Positions 23,105 through 30,337 of a stretch of 64,000 nt of DNA are shown one piece after another. Both the position numbers and the translations under genes were made by a program. The stretch covers positions 62,001 through 126,000 of the forward strand of contig NZ_JASAMB010000022.1 in the NCBI RefSeq assembly GCF_029948125.1, given 5' to 3'. Below the pieces are notes generated by a model, which was given only the letters and a program-made list of their open reading frames with translations, was not told where the DNA came from and searched no databases. This stretch comes from Catellatospora sp. KI3. Its GTDB lineage: Bacteria > Actinomycetota > Actinomycetes > Mycobacteriales > Micromonosporaceae. How positions within the stretch are numbered: the first letter of the stretch is position 1; each line of letters starts with the position of its first letter.

Positions 23105-23878
23105 TCAGGCGGTGCGCCGCCCCAGGTAGAGCAGCGTCTCCACGGACAGCGTCAGCTTCTCCGGCAGCCGCTGCAGCAGCGCGGCGAACAGCGCCTCGCG
23201 GGTGGCCTCGGGCAGCATCCGGTAGGTCGGCTGGGTGGACAGGTAGGACACGTAGTCGTCGGCCGACAGCGTGCGCTCCCACAGGTAGATCCGCTCGGCC
23301 AGGTCGCCGAACTCGGGCAACGCGGCCAGGTCCGGACCCGGCCAGTACTGGGACAGGTCCGTGCCGTCGGCGGGCTCCTCGTCCAGCATCGCGTGCGGCG
23401 CGTACGGCTCGTGCACCTCGCGTACCAGGGCGCGCAGCTCGTCGTCGGCGATGCGGTCGAAGTTCCAGAACAGCGCCAGCACGCCGCCGGGGGCCAGCGC
23501 GGCGGCCGCGCGCGCCCAGCGCTGCGACGAGTCCGTCCACTGCCACGCCTGCGCGCAGTAGAGCAGGTCGAACGGGGCGTCCGGGGTGTAGCCCTCGAAC
23601 AGCGCCGCCACGATGCGCACCGCGGACCGCTCGCCCAGCCGCTGCTCCAGCAGCGCCGCCATGGCCGGATCCGGCTCCACCGCCGTGATGTCCAGCCCCC
23701 GTACGGCGAAAGCGGTGGTGGCCTTGCCCGTGCCCGCGCCGACCTCCAGCGCGCGGGTGCCCGGGCCCGTGTAGGCGAGCACGTCGTCGACCAGGGCCGC
23801 CGGGTAACCCGGCCGGATCCGGTCGAACTCCTCGGCGACTTCCCCGAACACCAGACCCTGTGGGCGCGCAGCACTCAT
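23105..23878 (-). CDS. Class I SAM-dependent methyltransferase
   Basis: The 257-residue protein has motif I ALEVGAGTGKATTAFA (SAM-binding glycine loop), acidic ITAVEPDP after beta-2, and FDLLYCAQAWQWTD, typical of UbiE/Trm9-like small-molecule methyltransferases. The C-terminal half has Trp/Tyr-rich segments probably forming the substrate cap. ATG 23878 is the family start (MSAARPQGLVFGEVAEEFDRIRPGYP). The substrate is unknown. Confidence 0.9.
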   Translation of the reverse strand: MSAARPQGLVFGEVAEEFDRIRPGYPAALVDDVLAYTGPGTRALEVGAGTGKATTAFAVRGLDITAVEPDPAMAALLEQRLGERSAVRIVAALFEGYTPDAPFDLLYCAQAWQWTDSSQRWARAAAALAPGGVLALFWNFDRIADDELRALVREVHEPYAPHAMLDEEPADGTDLSQYWPGPDLAALPEFGDLAERIYLWERTLSADDYVSYLSTQPTYRMLPEATREALFAALLQRLPEKLTLSVETLLYLGRRTA

Positions 23879-23934
23879 GCGGCAGAGATTAGCGGCATCC
23901 GAATCCGTGCGGTATTCGGGGAAACCCGTACGGA

Positions 23935-24351
23935 TCAGTCGTCGCCGGCGTCGAGGCGGCGCTGCAGCATGACCTCCAGCGGCATCGACTCGCCGTCCTT
24001 GCCGCCCGCCCCGATGACCAGCGGCGGATCCGAGGGGAGCACCTCGGCGCCGAGCAGCCGCGCCCGCAGCGAGGACGGGACGCCGAGCACGTAGTAGTTG
24101 CCGTCGACGTCCACGGCCAGGCCCCGGCCGCGGTGCACGTACCAGCCGCGCAGGCCGGTGCGGTAGCGGCCGCCGCCGTCGTACGCGAAGGCGGTCAGGG
24201 CGGTGGGGCGCAGGCCGCGCTCGCGCGCCTGCGCGACGAACCGCTCGACCATCGCGCGCGCCCTGGCCGCCTCGGCCGCGCGGCGGCGCTCGTCGGCCGC
24301 CGCGTGCTGCGCCACGGCATGGTCCCGCTGCTGCCGCCACTGCTCGTCCAC
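23935..24351 (-). CDS. Conserved hypothetical protein with N-terminal coiled coil
   Basis: The 138-residue protein begins with a strongly charged helix (about 1-45, rich in Arg, Ala and Glu) suited to a coiled coil. A small beta-rich domain follows (AFAYDGGGRYRTGLRGWYVHRGRGLAVDVDGNYYVLG). It ends with an acidic tail. The GTG start at 24351 is 22 bases after the stop of the DinB-like gene on the same strand, so the two may be one unit. No function is known to me. Confidence 0.65.
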   Translation of the reverse strand: MDEQWRQQRDHAVAQHAAADERRRAAEAARARAMVERFVAQARERGLRPTALTAFAYDGGGRYRTGLRGWYVHRGRGLAVDVDGNYYVLGVPSSLRARLLGAEVLPSDPPLVIGAGGKDGESMPLEVMLQRRLDAGDD

Positions 24352-24373
24352 GGCACGACAGTAGCGCGGATGA

Positions 24374-24958
24374 TCAGAGGGTCGACACCGGCGGGTGCTG
24401 CGGGCGCCACGGCTTCATCCACGGCGTCTCCGGCCAGCCTTCGGCCGCCGCCATCAGCGGGAACGCGGTCGCGCCGTCGATGCTCTCGCGCACGATGTCG
24501 GCGTGCCCGGCGTGCCGGGCCGTCTCCTCGATCACGTGCAGCAGCACCCAGCGCACCGACCACGCGGCCACGTCCGCAGGGAACCAGGGCACCCCCTGCG
24601 GCACCGGCACCGGGTCGCCCAGGTCGGTGACCAGGGCGACCGCGGCGGCGGTCGCGGCGCCCACGGCGTCGTACCGCTCGATCACCTCCGCCAGCGACTC
24701 ACCGGGTTCGAGCCGGAAGCTCGCCGCGTAGTCCACCGGCTGGCCGGCCCGCTGGAGCATGGTGTCGGTCCACTGCGTCTCCATCACGGCGCAGTGCTTG
24801 ATGAGCCCGCCGACGCTGAGCGAACCCGCGGTCGGGGTGAGCCGGGCCTGGTCGTCGTCGAGCCCGTACGCGGAGAGCTTCAGCGCCTGCCGCTGCTGGT
24901 CCAGGTAGGCCAGCAGGCCTGCGCGCTCGTCGGCGACGGGTGGCACCAGTCCAGGCAT
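24374..24958 (-). CDS. DinB-superfamily protein (DUF664 type)
   Basis: The 194-residue four-helix-bundle protein resembles mycothiol-dependent DinB-like enzymes. Helix 1 contains LLAYLDQQRQALKLSAYGLDDDQARL, SVGGLIKHCAVMETQW supplies the first metal His, and WVLLHVIEETARHAGHADIVRE gives the HxxxH-like pair. A metal-dependent thiol transferase or hydrolase is likely; the partner is unknown. Confidence 0.88.
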   Translation of the reverse strand: MPGLVPPVADERAGLLAYLDQQRQALKLSAYGLDDDQARLTPTAGSLSVGGLIKHCAVMETQWTDTMLQRAGQPVDYAASFRLEPGESLAEVIERYDAVGAATAAAVALVTDLGDPVPVPQGVPWFPADVAAWSVRWVLLHVIEETARHAGHADIVRESIDGATAFPLMAAAEGWPETPWMKPWRPQHPPVSTL

Positions 24959-25105
24959 GGCGTGATATCTCCCTTTTGTAGTTGATTCAGCCTAGTCCGG
25001 CGCGACCCGTGCCGACCGCCTACCCCCAGGCCTGGACGACGGCGGGGCGGTCGTGGGCCGCAGCCCCACGGCGCTCAGCGAAGCGGTCGAGCGGACCGAT
25101 AAGAG

Positions 25106-25588
25106 CTAGGCGGACTGGGGCTCGGCGTCGGCGTTCGTCCGCCGGGCGCTGCGCTGGTCGGCCCAGCGCATCGCCTCGTCGGCGACCAGCGCCTCCACGT
25201 TCTCGACCAGGGCGGCGTCGGGGCGCTGGCCGTCGTACGGCGCGTTGCCCGCGCTCCACAGCACCGTTTCGCGCTGCAGCGCGATCAGGGTGCCGCTGCT
25301 GCGGATCCAGTTCTCACCGGGGCGCAGCAGCTGGCGCAGGCCGGCCAGGATCGCCACCAGGGCGCCGAGCACGGCGGTGACGGCGGTCGGGGCGCCCAGC
25401 GCGGCCGCGGCGGGGATGCCCGCGGCGAGCACGACGGTGGTGGCCTCCAGCGCGTGGTTGCCGCGGCGCTGCTTCTTGACCTGGTGCTCGTACCAGGACA
25501 CGCGCTCGATGACGCTCAGCGGCAGACTGCTGCCGCTCGGGCTGGTCAGCTGCTGCCACCAGTGCTTGTGCGCCGTGCCGTCCGCCAT
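25106..25588 (-). CDS. Two-helix membrane protein, DUF4231/SLATT-like
   Basis: The 160-residue protein has a cytoplasmic N-terminus with the pattern VIERVSWYEHQVKKQRRGNHALE. Two adjacent membrane helices follow (about 50-90), then a helical tail with RPGENWIRSSGTLIALQRETVLW. This layout matches DUF4231, which belongs to the SLATT group of two-helix proteins found in some conflict systems. Here it is a stand-alone gene with no nucleotide cyclase or SLOG partner nearby. ATG 25588 follows AGGAGGG. Confidence 0.78.
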   Translation of the reverse strand: MADGTAHKHWWQQLTSPSGSSLPLSVIERVSWYEHQVKKQRRGNHALEATTVVLAAGIPAAAALGAPTAVTAVLGALVAILAGLRQLLRPGENWIRSSGTLIALQRETVLWSAGNAPYDGQRPDAALVENVEALVADEAMRWADQRSARRTNADAEPQSA

Positions 25589-25665
25589 CGCCGGTCCCTC
25601 CTGCCCAGGAATTTCCGATGATGGTGGCACGGCGGGCGGTGGCGCACCAGTCCACAGCGGACAGG

Positions 25666-25830
25666 TCAGCTGTCGTTGTTGCTACGGCGGCCTAGCGCGT
25701 AGGCGCCGAAGCCGAATGCGATGAGGACGACCAGGCAGAGGCAGCAGGCCGGGCCGCCCGAGACGTTGAGATACGGTCCGTCGGCTACCACCGATGCGGC
25801 CTGGGCCGCCGTTCCCCCGAGCAGTGTCAT
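25666..25830 (-). CDS. Small membrane protein with a cysteine cluster
   Basis: The 54-residue version from ATG 25830 starts MTLLGGTAAQAAS and has one C-terminal helix, GGPACCLCLVVLIAFGFGAY, followed by LGRR. The start is uncertain; in-frame TTG codons up to 25938 would add a longer N-terminus with a first helix. The Cys-Cys-Leu-Cys motif at the membrane edge is unusual and resembles the Cys-Cys helix of the micro-ORF at 27781. Function unknown. Confidence 0.5.
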   Translation of the reverse strand: MTLLGGTAAQAASVVADGPYLNVSGGPACCLCLVVLIAFGFGAYALGRRSNNDS

Positions 25831-26121
25831 GGCGCCCAAGGTAAGCGGGGTGGTCAATCGCGGGGTCGATTGGCCTGCGGTCGCGTGATCGCCAATTGCG
25901 GTCGAGAGGTGGGCCTGGCGTCGGTGCTTTGACCTCAACCAGCGACCTTGACCCTGGGATTGTCGAAGATCGCTGGCTGCGGGCTGGATGTGGGATGTGT
26001 CGGTGCGAGGTGTGCGAGGTGTGCGGGGTTGTGGTCTGAAGTGGCGAGCTTCGACTCGGGGTCGGCGGGATGATCTCCGCTGCGGGTCGGAAAGGGGACC
26101 CGTCGGTCCGGCGCCGGTGCG

Positions 26122-26526
26122 TCAGCTGTCCGAGGACGGCTCCAGGTCGAGGCTGATGGAGTTGATGCAGTAGCGGGCGTTCTTGGGGGTGAAGCCCTCG
26201 CCGTCGAAGCGGTGGCCCAGGTGCGAGTCGCAGTTGGCGCAGCGCACCTCGACCCGCACCATGCCGTGCGAGCGGTCCTCGATGTAGCGGATCGTGCCCG
26301 GCAGCGCCTCGTCGAACGACGGCCAGCCGCAGTGGCTGTCGAACTTGGTGACGCTCTCGAAGAGCTTCGCGCCGCAGGCGCGGCAGCTGTACGTGCCCGG
26401 GGTCTTCGTATCGACGTACTTGCCCGTCCACGGTGCTTCGGTCCCCGCTTGGCGCAGCACCCGGAACTCCTCGGGATTGAGGCGCACGCGCCACTCTTCC
26501 TCGGTCAGGTGGCTGATGTTCTCCAT
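26122..26526 (-). CDS. msrB: Peptide methionine-(R)-S-oxide reductase
   Basis: The 134-residue MsrB repairs Met-(R)-sulfoxide in proteins. Zinc ligands are at CRAC and CANC. The catalytic selenocysteine-position residue is Cys in RYCINSISLDL. HCGWPSF and GHRFDGEGF are intact. It starts near TEEEWRVRLNPEEFRVLRQAGTE, as usual. The divergent gene at 26556 is only 29 bases away, so both promoters must overlap. Confidence 0.96.
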   Translation of the reverse strand: MENISHLTEEEWRVRLNPEEFRVLRQAGTEAPWTGKYVDTKTPGTYSCRACGAKLFESVTKFDSHCGWPSFDEALPGTIRYIEDRSHGMVRVEVRCANCDSHLGHRFDGEGFTPKNARYCINSISLDLEPSSDS

Positions 26527-26555
26527 ACCCGCACAGTACGCGGTAGGTTCGTGCC

Positions 26556-27599
26556 ATGCCCAAGGCGGAAGCGCTCGAGTACCAGGTCGGTAATCGATCG
26601 GTAAGACTCAGCAGCCCGGACAAGATCTACTTCCCGGAGCGCGGGTACACCAAGCGCGACGTGTTCGAGTACTACCTCGCCGTCGCCGAGCCGATGCTGC
26701 GGGCCATGCGCGACCGCCCGACGGCGCTGCAGCGCTTCCCCGAGGGCATCGAAGGCGAGATGTTCTACCAGAAGCGGGTGCCCACCCGTGGCGTGCCCGA
26801 CTGGATCACCACCGCCGAGATCAAGTTCCCGTCCGGGCGCAAGGCCGACGAACTGTGCCCGAAAGAGCCCGGTGCGCTGCTGTGGGCGGCCCAGATGGGC
26901 ACCATCGTGTTCCACCCGTGGCCGGTGCGGGCGCCGGAGACGGAGCTGCCCGACGAGCTGCGCATCGACCTCGACCCGCAGCCGGGGACCGACTTCACCG
27001 ACGCGGTGCACGTGGCGGGGCTGGCGCGGGAGGTGCTCGCCGACGCCGGGCTGACCGGATACCCGAAGACCTCCGGTGGGCGGGGGGTGCACATCTACGT
27101 GCGGATCCAGCCGCGGTGGTCGTTCATCGACGCGCGGCACGCCGCGATCGCGTTCGCGCGGGAGCTGGAGCGGCGCGACCCCGACCGGATCACCACGGCG
27201 TGGTGGAAGGAGGAGCGGGGCGAGAAGGTGTTCATCGACTTCAACCAGATGGCCCGGGACCGGACCATCGCGGCGCCGTACTCGCTGCGCGCCAACCCCC
27301 GGGCGACGGTCAGCACGCCGGTGACCTGGGAGGAGTTGGCGTCGGTCGAGCCGGACGACTTCGACCTGCGTACGGTGCCGGCGCGGTTGGAGAAGGCGGG
27401 GGATCCGTACGCGGGGATGGACGAGGTCGCGCACGACCTGTCGACGCTGCTGGAGTGGTGGGCGCGCGACGAGCGGGACCACGGCGTCGGCGAGATGCCG
27501 TACCCGCCCGACTACCCGAAGATGCCCGGCGAACCCATGCGCGTCCAGCCCAGCCGCGCACGCGACACCAGTAGCGAGAACAGCTCTGCTGCTGACTAA
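26556..27599 (+). CDS. Stand-alone LigD-type polymerase domain (primase-polymerase)
   Basis: This 347-residue archaeo-eukaryotic primase-type polymerase corresponds to the LigD polymerase domain and to the separate PolD1-type proteins of mycobacteria, which are also about 346 residues. Metal ligands are the DLD at 138-140 (RIDLDPQPG) and a third Asp in VFIDFNQMARD. The phosphate-binding His and Ser/Gly loop are in TSGGRGVHIYV. It can fill gaps with ribonucleotides in end joining or base excision repair. A LigC-type ligase lies about 4.3 kb away on the other strand; no Ku gene is visible. Confidence 0.92.
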   Translation: MPKAEALEYQVGNRSVRLSSPDKIYFPERGYTKRDVFEYYLAVAEPMLRAMRDRPTALQRFPEGIEGEMFYQKRVPTRGVPDWITTAEIKFPSGRKADELCPKEPGALLWAAQMGTIVFHPWPVRAPETELPDELRIDLDPQPGTDFTDAVHVAGLAREVLADAGLTGYPKTSGGRGVHIYVRIQPRWSFIDARHAAIAFARELERRDPDRITTAWWKEERGEKVFIDFNQMARDRTIAAPYSLRANPRATVSTPVTWEELASVEPDDFDLRTVPARLEKAGDPYAGMDEVAHDLSTLLEWWARDERDHGVGEMPYPPDYPKMPGEPMRVQPSRARDTSSENSSAAD

Positions 27600-27780
27600 C
27601 GTGGGTGGTAGGCGAGCAGTGCGGGCCGAGGCTTCGAACCTCGCTGTCGTACGGCTCCGACCGCGGCCGATTACCTGCGGACCAGGACCGAAGTCCGGCG
27701 GTTGACGCCGAAGCAGCCGACCCGCTGTGGCGATCGACCGCTAGCCTGGGCCATCCACCCTCAGGACTTCGGAGGCTCCC

Positions 27781-27888
27781 ATGTTCAGCGGCGCGCTCAA
27801 GGGCTGGCACCTGCTTCTCGCAGCTCCCTGCTGCGTGGTCGTGGTCGGTGTCGTCGTCGCTGTGGTGCTGCTGGCCCGCCGGAGGTAG
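27781..27888 (+). CDS. 35-residue membrane microprotein with TatA-like start
   Basis: The frame reads MFSGALKGWHLLL, then a helix with APCCVVVVGVVVAVVLL and a basic end ARRR. CGGAGG lies eight bases before the ATG, an excellent ribosome-binding site. The opening (MFxGxxGWHLL) matches the first residues of actinobacterial TatA. However, the hinge Phe-Gly and the amphipathic helix of TatA are absent and replaced by Pro-Cys-Cys. It may be a TatA-derived single-helix protein. Function unknown. Confidence 0.6.
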   Translation: MFSGALKGWHLLLAAPCCVVVVGVVVAVVLLARRR

Positions 27889-28136
27889 CGCGCCCCCTGC
27901 TCGGTGCGCCTCCGCGATTTGGAATCGCCGCGCCTCCTGCTGTCCGGCCATGTCCTCGCCATGGCGGGCCATACCCCCTCCGGCATGCGGCCACGTTACG
28001 ACCGGGCCGCAGTCGCGCCACTCCGACGATCGGGGCGTGCTGGCCACCAGCGGTCGCGGACACCGGGCCGACTTCCTGACGTGCATTCACGCTGGTCGCG
28101 GATACGGTCGCCTCTTCCATCCAGAAACGAGGATCA

Positions 28137-28544
28137 GTGAAGACACGACTTCTGGCGCTGACCGCCATGCTCGCCCTGGCCACCACCGGATGCACCTCGA
28201 CGCCCAGCGTCGGGCAGCCCGGCCCGGCCGCCTCGACGACGGTCGACTACAAGGCCGAGCTGTCCGCGTTCATCGCGAAGCGCGGTGCCGACCAGGGCAA
28301 AGCCGCGGGGGCGATGATGATGACGAGCGCCATCAAGTCGGTGACCGTGACCGGCACGGAATGGGTGATCGTGGCCGAGTTCGAGTCACTGCTGATCGCC
28401 GCCGACGTGCAGAAGCAGGTCGCGTACATGGTCGGGGTGTACGACCCGACGGTCACGAAGGTGACCATCAAGACGCCGGGCGGACAGGAACTGTTCGCGG
28501 GCGCACCACCGAAGCAGCCGATCACCGCCAGCCCCGACGCGTGA
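28137..28544 (+). CDS. Small lipoprotein of unknown function
   Basis: The 135-residue protein has a clear lipoprotein signal (MKTRLLALTAMLALATTGC, Cys19). The mature domain of about 110 residues alternates strands and helices (VDYKAELSAFIAKRG, VTGTEWVIVAEFESLLIAADVQKQVAYM) and has no cysteine. The GTG start follows GAGGA. The next gene begins five bases after its stop, so the two are probably co-expressed. Confidence 0.75.
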   Translation: MKTRLLALTAMLALATTGCTSTPSVGQPGPAASTTVDYKAELSAFIAKRGADQGKAAGAMMMTSAIKSVTVTGTEWVIVAEFESLLIAADVQKQVAYMVGVYDPTVTKVTIKTPGGQELFAGAPPKQPITASPDA

Positions 28545-28548
28545 CCGT

Positions 28549-28872
28549 GTGACGACGATGACGCTGAAGGCGGGCCGAATCAGCTCGTCCTGGCATACGC
28601 TCCACGTGACGATGGTGGTGATGACCCGCGGCTGGTGGGCGCTGGTCTACGCGGCGCACGTGGTGATCTGGTCGTTGAACCGGCCCACGGTGACGGTCGA
28701 GGTGCCGGCGGGCGGGCGCATCGAGTACCGCGACGGCTATCCGAACGTGCTGGCCGAGGATGAGTACCTGGTCCCGCGCACCCGGGAGGAGAAGGTGCGG
28801 ACCTTCCTGCCGTGGCTCGTGCCCATCGGCCTGGTGGTGTTGCTGTTCGTGGTCGCGCTGAACCGACCCTGA
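28549..28872 (+). CDS. Small membrane protein
   Basis: The 107-residue protein has a membrane helix near residues 22-45 (MTRGWWALVYAAHVVIWSL), a charged middle (VEVPAGGRIEYRDGYPNVLAEDEYLVPRTREEKV) and a second helix at the C-terminus (LVPIGLVVLLFVVALNRP). A GTG at 28549 is the annotated start; an ATG at 28618 may be the true one. It follows the lipoprotein by four bases and ends just before a strong terminator. Function unknown. Confidence 0.6.
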   Translation: MTTMTLKAGRISSSWHTLHVTMVVMTRGWWALVYAAHVVIWSLNRPTVTVEVPAGGRIEYRDGYPNVLAEDEYLVPRTREEKVRTFLPWLVPIGLVVLLFVVALNRP

Positions 28873-28878
28873 GCGCGA

Positions 28879-28914
28879 GCCAGGGCCCGCCTGTCCGCGG
28901 TGGCGGGCCCTGGC
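28879..28914. terminator. Strong hairpin terminator after the small membrane-protein gene
   Basis: A perfect 13-bp stem (GCCAGGGCCCGCC at 28879-28891, complement at 28902-28914) with a 10-base loop starts six bases after the stop. It ends the plus-strand unit and lies upstream of the convergent toxin gene. Confidence 0.75.
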
Positions 28915-29018
28915 CAACCATGACCTGGCTACGCGCTGCTCTAGACGAGCGGGTCGCTGACGTGCTCGCCGTCAGCCGGGCACGTGACAGCGGGTGCAGG
29001 AACGGCCCGGCGACCTGC

Positions 29019-29462
29019 TCAGGCGGGCCAGAACTTGGGCGGGCTGACGGTTGGATCGGTCACCTGCAGGCGTCCACTGCTGGTCGGGTCGATGCCCTTG
29101 AGGTAGACCAGCCGTTGCGACGGTGCCTCCGCCAGCTCGGCCAACGCCACGGGCAGTCCGGCGCACACTGCGCCGATGGCGACTCCGAGCCCGGTCAGTC
29201 CTGGGTGCCGCTGGGAGTATTCGATGCGATGGATGCCTGACGCGGCGATCGCGGCCACCTCGTTCGCCCGCTGCATCTGCCTGGCGTCTGTGGTGAGGAC
29301 CGCCTGGTAGCCCTCCTGGGCGGCGCGTTTGTAAAGCTCCACGTCGGAGGTGCCCGACCAGGCGGCTTCCTCGCTCACATGGCGCAGGTCGTGGGTGAAG
29401 AGGAACGAGCGCAGTGCGTTCGTCAGCGGCATCGCGACGTTCTCGTCGAGCAGGATCTTCAA
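29019..29462 (-). CDS. DUF5615 PIN-like toxin component
   Basis: The 147-residue protein has the DUF5615 PIN-like pattern: MKILLDENVAMPLTNALRSFLFTHDLRHV with the first acidic residue (Asp6), SDVELYKRAAQEGYQAVLTTDARQM with a second (Asp), and a Gly-rich C-terminal part. Such proteins are predicted ribonucleases and are usually encoded after a DUF433 antitoxin. The ATG overlaps the DUF433 stop by four bases (29459-29462), so translation is coupled. Both proteins are longer than the minimal family versions, with an extra C-terminal tail here. Confidence 0.82.
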   Translation of the reverse strand: MKILLDENVAMPLTNALRSFLFTHDLRHVSEEAAWSGTSDVELYKRAAQEGYQAVLTTDARQMQRANEVAAIAASGIHRIEYSQRHPGLTGLGVAIGAVCAGLPVALAELAEAPSQRLVYLKGIDPTSSGRLQVTDPTVSPPKFWPA

Positions 29463-30094
29463 GCTGCGGCCTGCCGCTGGTAGCTGTCGGCGTAGTCCGC
29501 GAAGTCGACGGCGTCCTCGGCGGCCGCCGCGCTGACGCCCGGGTAGATGGAGGCGATCTGCTGCGGCTGGACCCCGTCTCGGATGAGGCTGGCGACCTGC
29601 ATCGCCGGCACCCGGGTTCCCGTGATGACCGGCTCGCCGCCGCGTACGGCCGGGTTGACGCTCAGATGGCTGCGGGGCTGGAACAGCGCGGGCACATGGC
29701 GTCCGTCGTAGTAGTAGGGCCCCAGCACCTGGACCATCTGGTGGATGACGATGTTGCCCCGGCTGTGGACCAGGTCGACGGCTTCGTCGTTCGTCGCCAG
29801 GTAGATCGTGTCACTGTCGGCGACCAGGGTGTACCGCGAGAGGTGGTCGCGCTCGTCCAGGTCGACCCGCAGCGTCGTCAGCGCGCGGCGGATCTTCTGG
29901 AGCGACGAGGCGCGGCGCAGGGTGATGCACATGCGCAGGGCGATGATGTCGCGGAACGAGTACAGGATCGGCCGGGTCGCGGACAGCTCCGGCAGCAGGA
30001 TCGCGCCCTCGCCGTCGGTCCCTTTGCGCCAGTGCCCGAGTTGGGCGAGAGTCGCGCCTGACAGAGCGGCTGCCAACTTGGGTTCGTAGGACAT
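29459..30094 (-). CDS. DUF433 antitoxin with MerR-like N-terminal domain
   Basis: This 211-residue antitoxin-like regulator has an N-terminal MerR-type winged helix (about 10-85, LSGATLAQLGHWRKG, then YSFRDIIALRMCITLRRASSLQKIRRAL). The C-terminal DUF433 domain is at about 140-205 (VNPAVRGGEPVITGTRVPAMQVASLIRDGVQPQQIASIYPG). DUF433 genes pair with DUF5615 PIN-like toxins, as here. It probably binds its own promoter. The long N-terminal domain distinguishes it from the short (about 80-residue) antitoxins. Confidence 0.82.
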   Translation of the reverse strand: MSYEPKLAAALSGATLAQLGHWRKGTDGEGAILLPELSATRPILYSFRDIIALRMCITLRRASSLQKIRRALTTLRVDLDERDHLSRYTLVADSDTIYLATNDEAVDLVHSRGNIVIHQMVQVLGPYYYDGRHVPALFQPRSHLSVNPAVRGGEPVITGTRVPAMQVASLIRDGVQPQQIASIYPGVSAAAAEDAVDFADYADSYQRQAAA

Positions 30095-30274
30095 TCACAC
30101 CCCCTCGCGTCACCCCTGCCATGGACGGCAGTCGCTTCGACCATCGTGCCATCGAGTGGCTGTGGCCAGCGAATTCAACGGGGCGACATTCGCCCGCCGA
30201 CGCTGCCGCCGGTCGAATCATATGACTTAGTCGATGTTGTGTCCAATCGGTCGGCACGCCCTGGCTGAGGCTGA

Positions 30275-30328
30275 GTTAAGAAGGGCCCCTTCTACATCGC
30301 AATGCGATAAGAAGGGGCCCTTCCTTAC
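30275..30328. repeat. Palindromic repeat, GGAAGGGGCCCTTC family, copy 3 (inverted)
   Basis: AAGAAGGGCCCCTTCT and AGAAGGGGCCCTTCCTT flank CATCGC/GCGAT, the inverse orientation of copies 1 and 2. It starts 180 bases upstream of the antitoxin start and ends 10 bases before the end of the peptidase gene, and so may terminate the latter. Confidence 0.85.
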
Positions 30329-30337
30329 CTCAAAGGG

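Noticed and set aside
27627-27643. A T-arm-like hairpin (CGAGGCTTCGAACCTCG) suggesting a tRNA or att remnant
   Set aside because: No matching acceptor, D or anticodon arms are found at the required distances on either strand.
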